Source of the DNA: Ascaris suum
Lineage: Eukaryota; Nematoda; Chromadorea; Rhabditida; Ascarididae
Direction: 5' to 3'
Assembly: GCA_013433145.1 (NCBI GenBank)
Contig: CM024187.1
Coordinates: forward strand, 5,658,826-5,722,825
DNA length: 64,000 nucleotides
Positions 1 through 10,769 of the stretch are shown in pieces; the stretch's first letter is position 1; the number at the start of each line of letters is the position of its first letter. A program made the position numbers and the translations under genes. The notes beneath the pieces are model-generated. The model did not search any database. It was not told the origin of the DNA and saw nothing but the letters and a program-made list of their open reading frames with translations.

Positions 1-141
1 GCTTCAGCAAGAGAGACATCGTGAAGCACAGGACCTTCTTGAGCATCGAACGTCGAATTGAACGAATAGTTGAACCGATCCGTACTAGGTGACTCACATG
101 ACTTGCATTCCCTGGCTGCACAAGTGTCCTGAACTTCTTGC
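1..141 (-). CDS. Candidate exon of the unidentified left-edge gene, truncated by the window
   Basis: Acceptor TTATTTCAG lies just above 141. The phase-0 frame is open for 47 codons to the window edge and encodes a polar, Ser/Asp-rich stretch with CAARECKSCES. A second frame is also open, so the reading frame rests on phase agreement with the preceding exon. Confidence 0.35.
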
Positions 142-2297
142 TGAAATAAAAACAAGGTGGTTGCTGCATTACTAAAACATCTCATCTTAAGAATAGCTCT
201 CCGCTTCCTTGACTGTCGAAGAGACTGTTACGAGAATTAACTACCCTAAGTGTTCCAAGGATTGTGCACCTCAGGTCGCCCACAAATGCTCCGATCGGTA
301 AGTTCGCTAGAACGTTTTTCATGGCAACCTTACACAGAGCCCTCAAAAATAAGTTATACGAGTACCGTGAAAGGTCACTAACAAAACTTCGTGGCGCCCT
401 GCTCGCAAACACAATCTGGTGAACTTGCCGATCCACGTCTTCGCCAACCACCTTCCAAAATATCTCATTACTTACCGTGTAAATTAGACACCACATCTTC
501 ACACATAAAAACTCAAATGACTGCAAATTCCCTTCGAAGAGATGACAGAAATGTAGTGAACACTTGTTTGCGATTTGCTTTAGCTTTAGCATAGAGTGCT
601 TATAGCTCCGAACAATGACATCAGCAATGAAATGAAGTGTGAGGTGATTAGGTGCAAGTAAGTGCACGTCCACACAACCAAATCCAACCCAACCAAATCG
701 ACGAAATATTGCCGCATTAAGAATACGATAAACGATGTGGCACAGCACTCCCACATTCGAAGGGATAAACCTGGAGGAAGGGAAGGATGGGTATTTCACA
801 GCCTCGATTGGCAAGAACCTCTCATGGGGAAAACTTCCGTCGATTAATTAGATACACTCCTCTATCCCCTTCAAATGCTTCAATGGGGACATCGTGGTAC
901 CTAAATTTGAGTGAGCTTACCAAAGCAGTTAGAGCATCTGCTTCATAATGCGCCTTCAGGTGCTGCACCTTTTCTTCGTTTGACTCGGTAAGCTGTGTGC
1001 ATGCCGATAAACAGTCCTGCAAGAAATTGAATGAAAGTAGAAAAAACATCGTTGAAAATGTAGCAGTGGCATCATGCCAATAACAGCTCTTCTTGTCTTT
1101 TTTTCATTTAAAGAATAACAAGTGGACAAACCTACTCTTCTAACTAAAGAGAACACTCAGAGCCCACACAGCAAACAGTTTCCCATAGAATGCATAAAAT
1201 GAGCACATTCAAATCAAAGACCGACATCCATCTCCCACTTCGCGAAAACTTTGCCATTCGCTTTTCCGGCAAGAATCCGCGCACTACTAAATTGATGCCA
1301 TCATTGGATTGAAAAGTTCTTTGAGCACAGTGAAAGTGATCGCTCTTCACACTGCGTGACCAAAAAACTATTGACAAAAGTTTTAGTTCTTCCGATTCCT
1401 TTCTGAGAATCTCGGAATGTGCAGCTGTATCCACCATTCAAGCAGACAGGCGGATGGGAAGGAGTTGTGCATAGATGACTCAAATACACAGAATGCGCCC
1501 ACATAACAAATCTTGCATAAATGACCTGAATCTGCTTTCAAGAATTAACAAGAACAGCCTCTACTGCTCGGACAACATTCCTCTCAACTAAACGGTAGTC
1601 GAATATTCGCGGTACAGTCATCAAGGAGGAGGACGGTGGAGGAGGGGGATGAGGTAGATACTATCGCCCCCAGCAAAATTACTCAAGCAATGCAAGAGAA
1701 AATGCGGGAATTCTCGAAGCATCTATTCCTGCAAATGTCTTTCAAAAATTCAACGTCGGAAATGGTGTTTTGGTGGAAGCAAATCGACTTTGTTTGTGAC
1801 AAGAAATCTTGGAATTTCTCGATGAGAACAAAATCACCGAGTCGAGTTTCACCTGGGAACTTCAACAATGGGTGTGTTTTTATTTGGCGATACAAAACCC
1901 AGTCGCAACCCTTTGAACTCCCATCGAAAATTGAACGCCGAGGATAGCCACAAAGGACGCCATCATTTCCATTGCTGTCCAAGATTGATAACGTTACGTG
2001 GGGACCTAAAAAATTGCCGCAGCGGAAGGGGAGGAGTACAGCAAACGTATGTTCAACAGTGAAGTGAAGCCTGGTTCATGTAATCAAAGATATCCAGAAA
2101 ACTTCATTCATTTTAATGAGTACCAAACATCTGATTTGCTCGCCATCCTATTAAGCAGGAAAAGACGAAACCTTTCGTTTAGCTTTCTCATCGTGTATTA
2201 GCAGATGCAGTCGATCAGACGCACTGCATCCAGCAATGTTAGCGGTCTTTTCTGCATCGAACTCGTGCCACCACATCATATCAACGAAATCGAACTC
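1..2297 (-). CDS. Unidentified multi-exon gene, 3' part beyond the left edge
   Basis: I do not recognise this gene. Four minus-strand segments have good acceptor and donor signals, are open in only one or two frames, and join in phase 0 throughout: 2297-2172, 1016-921, 520-476 and 141-1 (cut by the window edge). Together they give about 136 residues. The first is rich in Trp/Asp (FVDMMWWHEFDAEK, then CSASDRLHLLIHDEKAKRK). The second is an amphipathic helix-like stretch (TESNEEKVQHLKAHYEADAL), the third is hydrophobic with Cys and Trp, and the fourth is polar and probably disordered. The 5' end of the gene was not found. Candidate exons between 2.3 and 9 kb exist but their frames conflict. The grouping into one gene is inferred from phase and strand only. 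Confidence 0.4.
476..520 (-). CDS. Candidate micro-exon of the unidentified left-edge gene (15 codons)
   Basis: Acceptor AATTTGCAG, donor ACACG|GTAAGT (near-consensus). Only one frame is open; it encodes SFEFLCVKMWCLIYT. Confidence 0.4.
921..1016 (-). CDS. Candidate exon of the unidentified left-edge gene (32 codons)
   Basis: Acceptor TTTCTTGCAG, donor CTTTG|GTAAGC, phase 0 at both ends. It encodes DCLSACTQLTES followed by a charged helical stretch ending ADALTAL. The strong splice signals and uninterrupted frame support it. Confidence 0.45.
2172..2297 (-). CDS. Candidate exon of the unidentified left-edge gene (42 codons)
   Basis: Acceptor TTGTTTCAG precedes GAG TTC GAT; the donor is CGAAAG|GTTTCG. 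Phase 0 at both ends. It encodes a segment with WWHEFD and CSASDRLHLLIHD. No family recognised. Confidence 0.42.
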
Positions 2298-5200
2298 CTG
2301 AAACAACTTATCCAACTCATAATAGCCGAACATTGCATGCTTTCTCCATCCGCAGTTTCCCCATCAAACACAACCAAACCCATTCACATAAACCTCGCTA
2401 AAGCAGTACGGCTCTATAAAATATCTTCCTGACAGGAATTCTGCATATAAAAGGCCGAAAGTGCTTTTACATCACCGCCATAACCAGTTGTTCCGGTAAC
2501 TAAACCAGAAATGCTGACCAGAAATGCGCGCAGATTCTGTCAATAAAGTAGTGGAATTTGCAATAAAAAGTGCTGCATATATGCAAATATTCCTCTGCTA
2601 GTAACGATGAATAATAGTGAATTTTGACTTCAGTGAGGTGATTGAAGGAGTTCCGCTATTACAACGTCAGATTCAAACACCACAACACCACCACCTCCAA
2701 TTTATGCATAAAACAACCTACCTTTGAAAAGAACATTCCTAAGGATGTTTTAATGCAAAAAACTCTTGGTCATAACACACCGCTTGTGGCTATTTTATTT
2801 ACTACGCTATCAAGAGAATTAAGCATGTTGTTCATCACAGAGATTTTTACTCGCTGGCCGAACTAGATAGTTCTAAAGTTTTAAACATTATCCAGTATTA
2901 TTATTTTAACAGCAGAGATACTTTCAAGTGGAATCTCGAGGCAGAATCTGGCAGACGATCGATATGCTACCATACTACTCAAGCTGCAGCCGCCTCACGC
3001 GATTCACCGGTTGTTCCCTTGTGGTGATTGCTTCTCATCTTCCACATAGAAAAAGAATCTAAACCTTGACTCAAAGCTACCACCCGTTCAAAATAAGCCC
3101 TAGTCCCTTTCTGTTAATGTCAATTGTGCTTGTTCCTTCCACCGTACATTTGCAACCTTCTTCAGCGATTCACCCCTCCTCCACCTTCCTCGAACCCCCA
3201 GAAATGAGGCCTTCGCTCTCTCAGCACTCATTTACTAAAGTGCTCACTTAAGATATTCATAGAAATCATTTTGGTTATTCTTCTTCCTTATTCAAACAAA
3301 TTTGCCGATGAAAGTTGACCGAAATTCTATTCTACAATCAGCATAAGCGAAAAGCATGATTGCAATGCGTCGCACAGAAAATAAACTGTGGTACCCAAGA
3401 AAGTACAGACAACTTTGGCTGTTTAACAAACAGACTGCCCAGTTGGAAATCTCGAGCAATCAGCAACCTCGATAGCCGGATCGGCTGCTGACGTCATTGG
3501 TGACCATAGATTGGGCCGTGGTGGTGCACTCGCCAGCAGTGGTCGTAAGACCCGATCACCTATGGAGATACGACTGAATGTGTCGGTTATTAACTCCAAA
3601 TCCCCGAACTCATCCCTGCAACAGTGAAATCCACAGAAACGCCAGAATTAATGTCTGTGGGGAAGGTGCGCCAAAACGGATTAGACTCTCGTGCTCAAAA
3701 TTGGCACCGTGTTTCAGAATTTAGACTCGCTAAACATCCTGCAGCATAGCGTGATGCATAATTCTGGCATGACCGCAATCTGTTGGATGAAATCCTTTAT
3801 CTACTTTTCCGCCGCTTCTCTGGGCGATTAGGAACGCTTCAAATGAAATAAAAGCTCTTCCAGGATTGGTTTTAGCTCCACAAAGCTTTCCCGTATTGAA
3901 ACTCAACAATTTTACTCGGCTGAAGATTGACAGTGGATCGAATGCTGTAAAGAATTTGCGATGCGAGATTTGTGAGCATTTGAATTTGCAAGAAAATGCT
4001 CGAGGCAAAAGGTTTAGTCTGCTCGAAGTCTCAACTTCGGAATCAGTGGCACACTTCAGTTTATACCGTAGGCATTACCACAGATTGCATTTTTCGGAAA
4101 TAATTATTAACTACATTTACAGACCTCGCTCGGTGTTGCGCAGAGCATATATTAACGGGACTGATAACAAGGCTACCAAGTATTCGAATCATATAGAGAA
4201 GTACGTTCCCAAACCCCATCCTCCTCCTTCTTCACCCCGCTGGTGACACTTCTACGGAACCAGTTTTTAGCCAAAAGTGGCTGGGAACAGACGCAGTAAA
4301 ACTGTGCACTTTTAGTTAGCTTTCTTTGCGCTGTCCTCTAAACCTTCAGAGTTCTGCAAGCTGGCACCAAGATTTTCCCATAATTTCAGGAACTCGAATT
4401 CTGGGACAGCCCTTACACTGATTAGTGGGGAAATGAAGAGAAAACCCTCATCAACCTATACTTAGAGATGTTCGCCACACGTGAAACACCTTCAGTTTAT
4501 CGTCCGAGTGTCATCCCAATTCTTAGCTAGCAGCCTCTACTCCCTTCCACTTTCATAATTACGCTGGAACTGGTGCGCAAAGCTCACTTTCCCGTAGCTG
4601 ACAGCGGTTTCAATCGCCATTTCTTCACCCTCGCATCCGCTGTTGGACTGCTGTAGGGATAGTAGTGCAGGAGAGCTCGTAGGAAGCCCATCGATGTCGG
4701 GAACTCTTTCTTTCCACGGTCTTCTGCAAGAGTTGCATTTAAAATCTCTTCAGTTCGAGATATGTGGTCACCTTGCGATTATCCTTCACAAATCAGAAGA
4801 TTGGATCAAAGCGCTGTGAAGCATCCGCCTTGCACTGCTAGAAAGCTTTTAAGATGCTAAATTATTTCTTCACTTTATTCTCGAAAGTGGCAATCAGCTC
4901 TTACGGTTAACACTCGCCGAGAATACTTGAAGGATGAAAGGATGGAGACAAAAACGATGTCGAGACACTACACTGTTCAAAGACGCTACTCCTGCCTCTT
5001 TCACATCCGAACTCCCCTCATCCACTGCAACAGTTCAGCAATGATTTACCTTTCTTTGAACAATAAACAAATATGTTAACTCCCTAAACGTGCATAACGA
5101 AATAATAATCCTAAACAATGTTGGCGATAAAAGTGGGACTTGCATTTCGAGCGCAAATCGATAAAGTTCTGTTCAGGTTCATATTCAGATTACTCCTACC

Positions 5201-8200
5201 GGAAGAAGCAATCTCGTGCAAGCGCTTTCGACCTCCACCTTAGCATTATAACGATAAACCATCAAGTTTGCCACGAGAGTCGCACAGAACACCTCATGCG
5301 CAGCCAACAAGCATTCTTTTAATAAACAGATGTCGTAGAAGAAGCGCTCCTAAAGCTCCTACAGGCTCCGACTTCCATCGAACTGACCACGAGCTCCAGC
5401 TCGCAGCGCTTATGCAGACATAGAGCGAAATTTCTGCGCGCTACAAAATATAACCCGTATATCTGTCCGTAATATTGAGGAAACTTCTTTCGATCAAAAT
5501 TCACAAACCTATCATATGAGTTGAATGCTTGCAAATTCGTTTTTAAATATTTCAAAGCAAACGTAACTCAACTAAACTTATACGCTTCAAGAAATAAATC
5601 TATGCAAAAGCTAAATATATCAGGACATAAAGAACTAAAATAAATTCCTCCGAAAAAAGTTCAACGAAAATCGAAAATTGGCAAAGAGATCGCTCCTTTC
5701 AAACGAAAACACTTCCACTAGCCCAATTACTTCTCCCTTTGAACTTTGTTCAACGGCTTGGTGGTATTCCGCATATTTGAAAGTTGATTCACCGGGGTAT
5801 ATGCAGCATCACACACATGACCGATAATTAAGACGAAAGAAGTAACAACAGCTGGTCACTTTACCAGTAAGATGGTGCGCGCAGGCTGCATAGTCAGAAC
5901 CGAGCACTTCGCAAGTTCCATTCCAATCAAGTGAAACGTTCGGAAGGAGTAGCTGACGTGTCAATAAGCAGACCACCACACAGAGAGATACTGTTGAGGT
6001 GGAGCAGAGTGCGTGCATAGGAGTCAAAGGTGGTGTACGCTTCCCATCCGTGTAATTCGGATCCGAAGTGGCACCCCTCGAGCACCGTGCACTCCGCACC
6101 ATCTTGTGAAATCTGCAAGGAATCTCTATCAAAAAGCACAATTATTTATTCGTTCCACAAAACAACGCAATCGAACTATCCAAGAGCAAGCATTAAAAAA
6201 TATCTTCGGCAAAACGAAAGAATAATCCAGAAATAGGGTTCATTAAATTTTGCATAATGCAGCGACCTGTCACCTCATTAATGCTCGCAGTACGATCAAG
6301 TTACACATTCATACGATGAGAGGCTCGGCCGATAAGTCTGTCGTTGTCCCCTTGTGTGACTGCTGCATATCAAGCATGATTAACTTGTCGATGGGTGCCC
6401 CTTTTATCGGTGATTCCAATTAACTCGACTCGAAAGCGCCGAGTTGCCGCCGACGATTCTTCTACTGCGAAAATGTGAACACGCAACGATGTGGAAGTTT
6501 TGTTGCTGACCACCAACTTGAAGAGTGGACATTCGAATGGATTCTTCAAACATTGCTGCATGCAGTAAACACATACTGTCAAGGTTGTTGCCACGAATGC
6601 TCTCGAGAAGGCTACTCCTAGTTACACTTGGAATATCACTAAATGCAAGAGCGCCCATTAGCCACAAAGAGGTAAACTTCTTAAAGCGTTGCCTTCCGTT
6701 ACGCAACTTGGCCATCATCCACGACCTTCAAAGAAACGGCTCGCTTAAAGAACAAGGAAAAGCGTTTCTAATTACCGTCGGGAACAAAGAAGTGCCGAAG
6801 GAAGGGTTATCAGGATAGATAATCCGAGGTATAGTGGCGTAAACAATGGAATTCAAACACTAAAGTCCAATCGAAAAAGCAAACTCTCTCAGATTTTCTG
6901 AAACTTCAAAACCGCTACTGGAAAGTTTCAATAAGAAGTGAACAATCGATAATGCTGCAGTCTGGGGATTCAAATTACTGAGATGAGCAAAGACTACCTA
7001 CTAACGTCATCAGTGGAAGCGTTCGAGACCGCAACTGGCAAAAACCCCCCTGGCGTCTTCGAAATAATGAAACTTCCTACCCCTCATCCTCCACAGTCAA
7101 AACTGCCGACCATTCAAGCCTGACACTCCCGTCAGTTCAAAGCTCAAAAAGCTACTGGCAAATCTGGCAGTTAGCTAACAAAACTTCAAATGTAGACCTT
7201 TAAGAGAGGCAAGGGAGATTGAGGAGCAATATCCAAAGATGGGCACAAAAGGCACTGCCCATAAAGGTCAAGGGTGAAGTGATGCTTTTGGGACCTTTGA
7301 ATTTTCATTAATATTATCATTTAAGCACATTCAAGCAAAATAACGCCTAAACTTCTCCCGAATCACGTTCCAAGCGCAGGAGGGCGGAGCAAGGAAAGGC
7401 TGCAATTGGGACCCTTTTCCTCCTCCTTCTATACAACAGAGGTTCTATTTTTCCAGGCTAGGAAGTGGTTAAAGATTTCGACCGCATTAAGGTGCTAAGA
7501 AGGAAGAGCTTCCGTGGAGCAGCGACTTCTAATGCTTAACCTCCCGGATGACTCCTCGCGCTCATGCCATTTCCTGAGGCATTGAGAAAATTGCTCGTGA
7601 ATATGGCGGCGGAGAGCACCGGAATCCTCATCTTTCCCACGGAAATTGTCACGCCAGTTTTGAGAGGAACAAAGCAACACGTTACCGACAGTAACCACCA
7701 TTCAGTGGACCGATGCATTTCTCGAATGCATCCCAACTGACAAATATACTTTCGGAATGTCACCACTGCATGCAGATGTCGCTGGTTTGCTGGAGGTTCC
7801 CAAACTGTGATAGGATGACAAAAAGGACAAAGACGTTTGGCTGAAGGATAAACGGATGCATCGTGAACACAGCACAGCATCTGTCCACTCATACTCGCCT
7901 AGCAGAATCGTGCTTCATTAGTGCCGAAAAATAAATGTGCGAGAATGAAAGCGAAAGAAGCAGCTGCAACAGACAGCCCTTCCTAGCAGAGATAGTAATA
8001 CAGAACAAAGGCGCAACACTATATCATCACATTCACACTCATCGCATAATATGTAACGAAATAGTTGGAACAATCAATGTTGCTTTAAATATTATCGCTA
8101 TTATCTATCAAGCAATGCTTAAACCTGTGCAAAAGTACTTTACACAGGTGCTTATTTTCAGATACAAATGATGAAAAAGGGTCAAATGATAAAAAAGAAA

Positions 8201-9418
8201 CTTAAAATGCCTGAGACACTTCAGCAGAGCTCAACCTTGTGACCTGAAGTCTCAAAATGTTCCCTCCTAGGAGCGTCGGCATTTCTAGTCTGTTTTGAAG
8301 CAGTCGACATGAACCGGAGATGCAGGTAATACGAAATAGTATTTCCCTACTTACTAGGTCACGAAACGTTTTTCTCGGAGATTTAAAGTTTCCCGATAGC
8401 GCGTCTTCATATTTCAAGAACTCACGTAACGCGTACTGTTGGGTTCTCGAATGAACTCCACTTCAAACGGCGCACTGCTATGCATCTGCATGGGCCAGTA
8501 CTCGAAGATGGCACTTTAGCACGAGCGTTTTCCGCTTCTTTTAAATTACGCTATTACTAAAATCAGCACTAACATACACCAATAAATCTGTTGGCACCTT
8601 GTAGCTTCCAGGCGCCGTCTATACAGAAACCTGCCGGGGTACAACCTGCACGTCGAGGAAGAAATCAAATCACCGCCTCTCGATAAGACCTTCATACCTA
8701 AATTCAAACTCGTCACACCGTTCTCACGAGCTCCTGAGTTCAACATGATGAGCCAAAAGCGCGTGACAGCACATCATCGATAAAAACTGACGCCGTTTGT
8801 CAGTGAAACCGATGACGTGTTCCGCAGAATGTTCCTGAAGTACACGCAACACTCGGCTACCCTGCGTCTCTACTCATTTCCCGCTTTCTTTGCCGCCCTT
8901 GGCTCTGACGACCTGTTCTTTCAAACCGGGTCTCCGCAGAAAAGTGAGAGCGGATGCGGCAGTTGTTGTTGGCAGGGGAATTGTTTACACCGTCAGATTC
9001 TTAGTGAGTACAGGACAGTTCCAGCGTACTAAAATACTTCGCGTTAGAAATAAATAACAAAACTTCAGTCGCGACAAGCATTTTGACATGAAAACATTTT
9101 TGGATCCACGTGACAGCTAAATTCATCTGCGTTTCTCAGCTATCTACCGCCAATGCCGCAAAGAAGGCGCTCATCGGTAGGTTCACTGCTCAGCTTTGAT
9201 GCAAATATTCAAGAACGCTTACAATGAGACAATTGCGCCATGGGTGATTTGGGTCGCTTACGCTTTTTCTTCCATAGTGCTCTTTTTCATTTACCATCGA
9301 CCGAAAGTTTTTTCTCTAAAATCCGGTAATACCGACTGAAGTTTGCTCAAGTCTCGTTGGTTCGTCTTGCTGTCGGAGTAGAGGATCTTCTTCCAGGGAA
9401 CACTTACTTCCACCATGT
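2298..9418. other. 7.1-kb stretch with no resolved gene
   Basis: Several minus-strand pieces look exon-like, for example 6638-6577 (acceptor CATTTAG, donor GTATGT) and segments ending at 8428 (donor GTGAGT) and 8351 (donor GTAAGT). Overlapping frames compete and no family could be assigned. Upstream exons of the left-edge gene probably lie here. Confidence 0.3.
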
Positions 9419-9457
9419 TTTTGTATTTACTGTGCGATTAACACAGTAAATACAAAA
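9419..9457. repeat. Perfect 16-bp inverted repeat with 7-nt loop
   Basis: Arms TTTTGTATTTACTGTG (9419-9434) and CACAGTAAATACAAAA (9442-9457) are exact reverse complements around CGATTAA. It lies between Beclin-1 and the left-edge gene. It may be a transposon remnant or an RNA hairpin; nothing in the flanks decides this. Confidence 0.8.
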
Positions 9458-9941
9458 TATACGACGACGCTCTGCAATGACCTCGTTTTCTGCCGTCGTC
9501 GTTTTGCTCTTATGTTTTGTCTTAACGGCTGATTTTTCTTTTTTCCTCTAAGTGAAGTGAAGAGCCTATTATCATCTTTACAGCACTCCGTGACCCGTAC
9601 CGATAAAATCCTCTCCCAGCTTTTCAGGTCACCACCTTTCACTTTCCACTGTTACTGGCCCCACGGTTATTTTAGTTTAATGTGACTTCATTAAAACCTG
9701 TCATAGCCACGCTTCCACGTTTCCTCACACTCTCCTGCGATTCGTCTCTATAAAGCGCAGTACTCATAAAAACTGCAAACTAAGGACACATAAGATGTGA
9801 TCAGAGACAAAAACAAGGACAGCATTCGATGCAGGAAACGATCAGCAAATGGGCCACGTCCTTCGGTCGTTTAAAAATGGTCGCTTCCAACCTGTCTATT
9901 GGTCTCCAAATTGATGCACTTTATGTAGTAGTTCAATATAC

Positions 9942-9947
9942 TTTATT
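9942..9947 (-). terminator. BECN1: Possible BECN1 polyadenylation signal AATAAA
   Basis: AATAAA on the minus strand, about 640 nt past the Beclin-1 stop. An opposing plus-strand AATAAA sits at 9953-9958, making a short palindrome, so the motif may be incidental. I did not see a closer canonical AATAAA downstream of the stop; near variants such as CATAAA exist. Confidence 0.3.
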
Positions 9948-10580
9948 CACATAATAAAGGGAGCGTAAATCGCATGAGAAATAATAAATAAGCATAGAAT
10001 GCATACACGTATAAACAAATGCGCGTACTCAGCTCGCAGCGAACTCTCGAACTGAGGACTTTAAATGGTCAAAGATGGAAATAAAGGGTCATCCAATGCG
10101 ACTTGAATATCGAAGCAAAAAAGAGAAAACGTTGAAGGATAATTGAAAAAGTGCGTGAATGATTTGCAGAGTTCAGAAGTTTCAAAGCAACAATCAAGTT
10201 TCAGAACAAACACTCGACAATTGGCAACTCCAACGTCATCAATTCACACAGTTTGAAACGATAAAACACTGCAGATAGTTGCATAACATACGCCAATTCC
10301 AGCTCACACGCTGCAATGTAGTATAATGATAAGAGATTAACCAATTTAAATCGTTCAGCGACATTTACGAGTGATTCGGATACCTGCAGCGATCGCCGTT
10401 AACGACAGTATGTTGATGACTTATGACAAAACGAGCCCCAGTGAGGGTTTATGAAGTAATGAGATAAATATCGCTTGGCATTTTGCCTTCGTTGCATCCC
10501 TCTTCCCTTAAAACTCGATAGGAACAGCGCTAACAGAGGTCACCTTTTATGCGCATTTCAAACATGTTTCCTGTGTTGCT

Positions 10581-10769
10581 TCAACGAGGCATGAAACCAC
10601 GAAGTGTTACGGCGAATGAGATTGCCCATCTGAGGTTGATCAACATACATTTCATAGCCTTTGTCCATCGTTCCTCCGAATTAAACTGCATCTTCACCGA
10701 ATATTCCATCTTGTTGTCTTCTATTCGCTCTCTGTACATACGATGCGGGAAGCGGAACTCACTTCTGCT
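10581..10769 (-). CDS. BECN1: BECN1 coding exon 7 (C terminus and stop)
   Basis: Acceptor TTTTTCCAG, 62 codons then TGA at 10583-10581. It encodes EFRFPHRM and [17 protein letters not shown], aligning with the C-terminal helix region of Beclin-1. Confidence 0.93.
   Translation of the reverse strand, partial: SRSEFRFPHRMYRERIEDNKMEYSVKMQFNSEERWTKAMKCMLINLRWAISFAVTLRGFMPR

Noticed and set aside
182..814. Continuous 210-codon minus-strand open frame
   Set aside because: It runs straight through a good exon-donor junction (TACACG|GTAAGT at 476) and most of it has no coding character; only the exon at 520-476 is kept.
5900..6112. Short resemblance to the CP2/Grainyhead DNA-binding domain (FTRWCGVHGARGVPLRIRI after TTGCAG)
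   Set aside because: About 20 residues in one of three open frames; no further CP2 motif was found in neighbouring segments.
6370..8440. Resemblance of several pieces (LVVSNKTSTSLRVHIF, ALREFLKYEDAL) to TRAPPC8-type trafficking proteins
   Set aside because: Each match is short and lies in a frame that competes with another open frame with equal or better splice signals.
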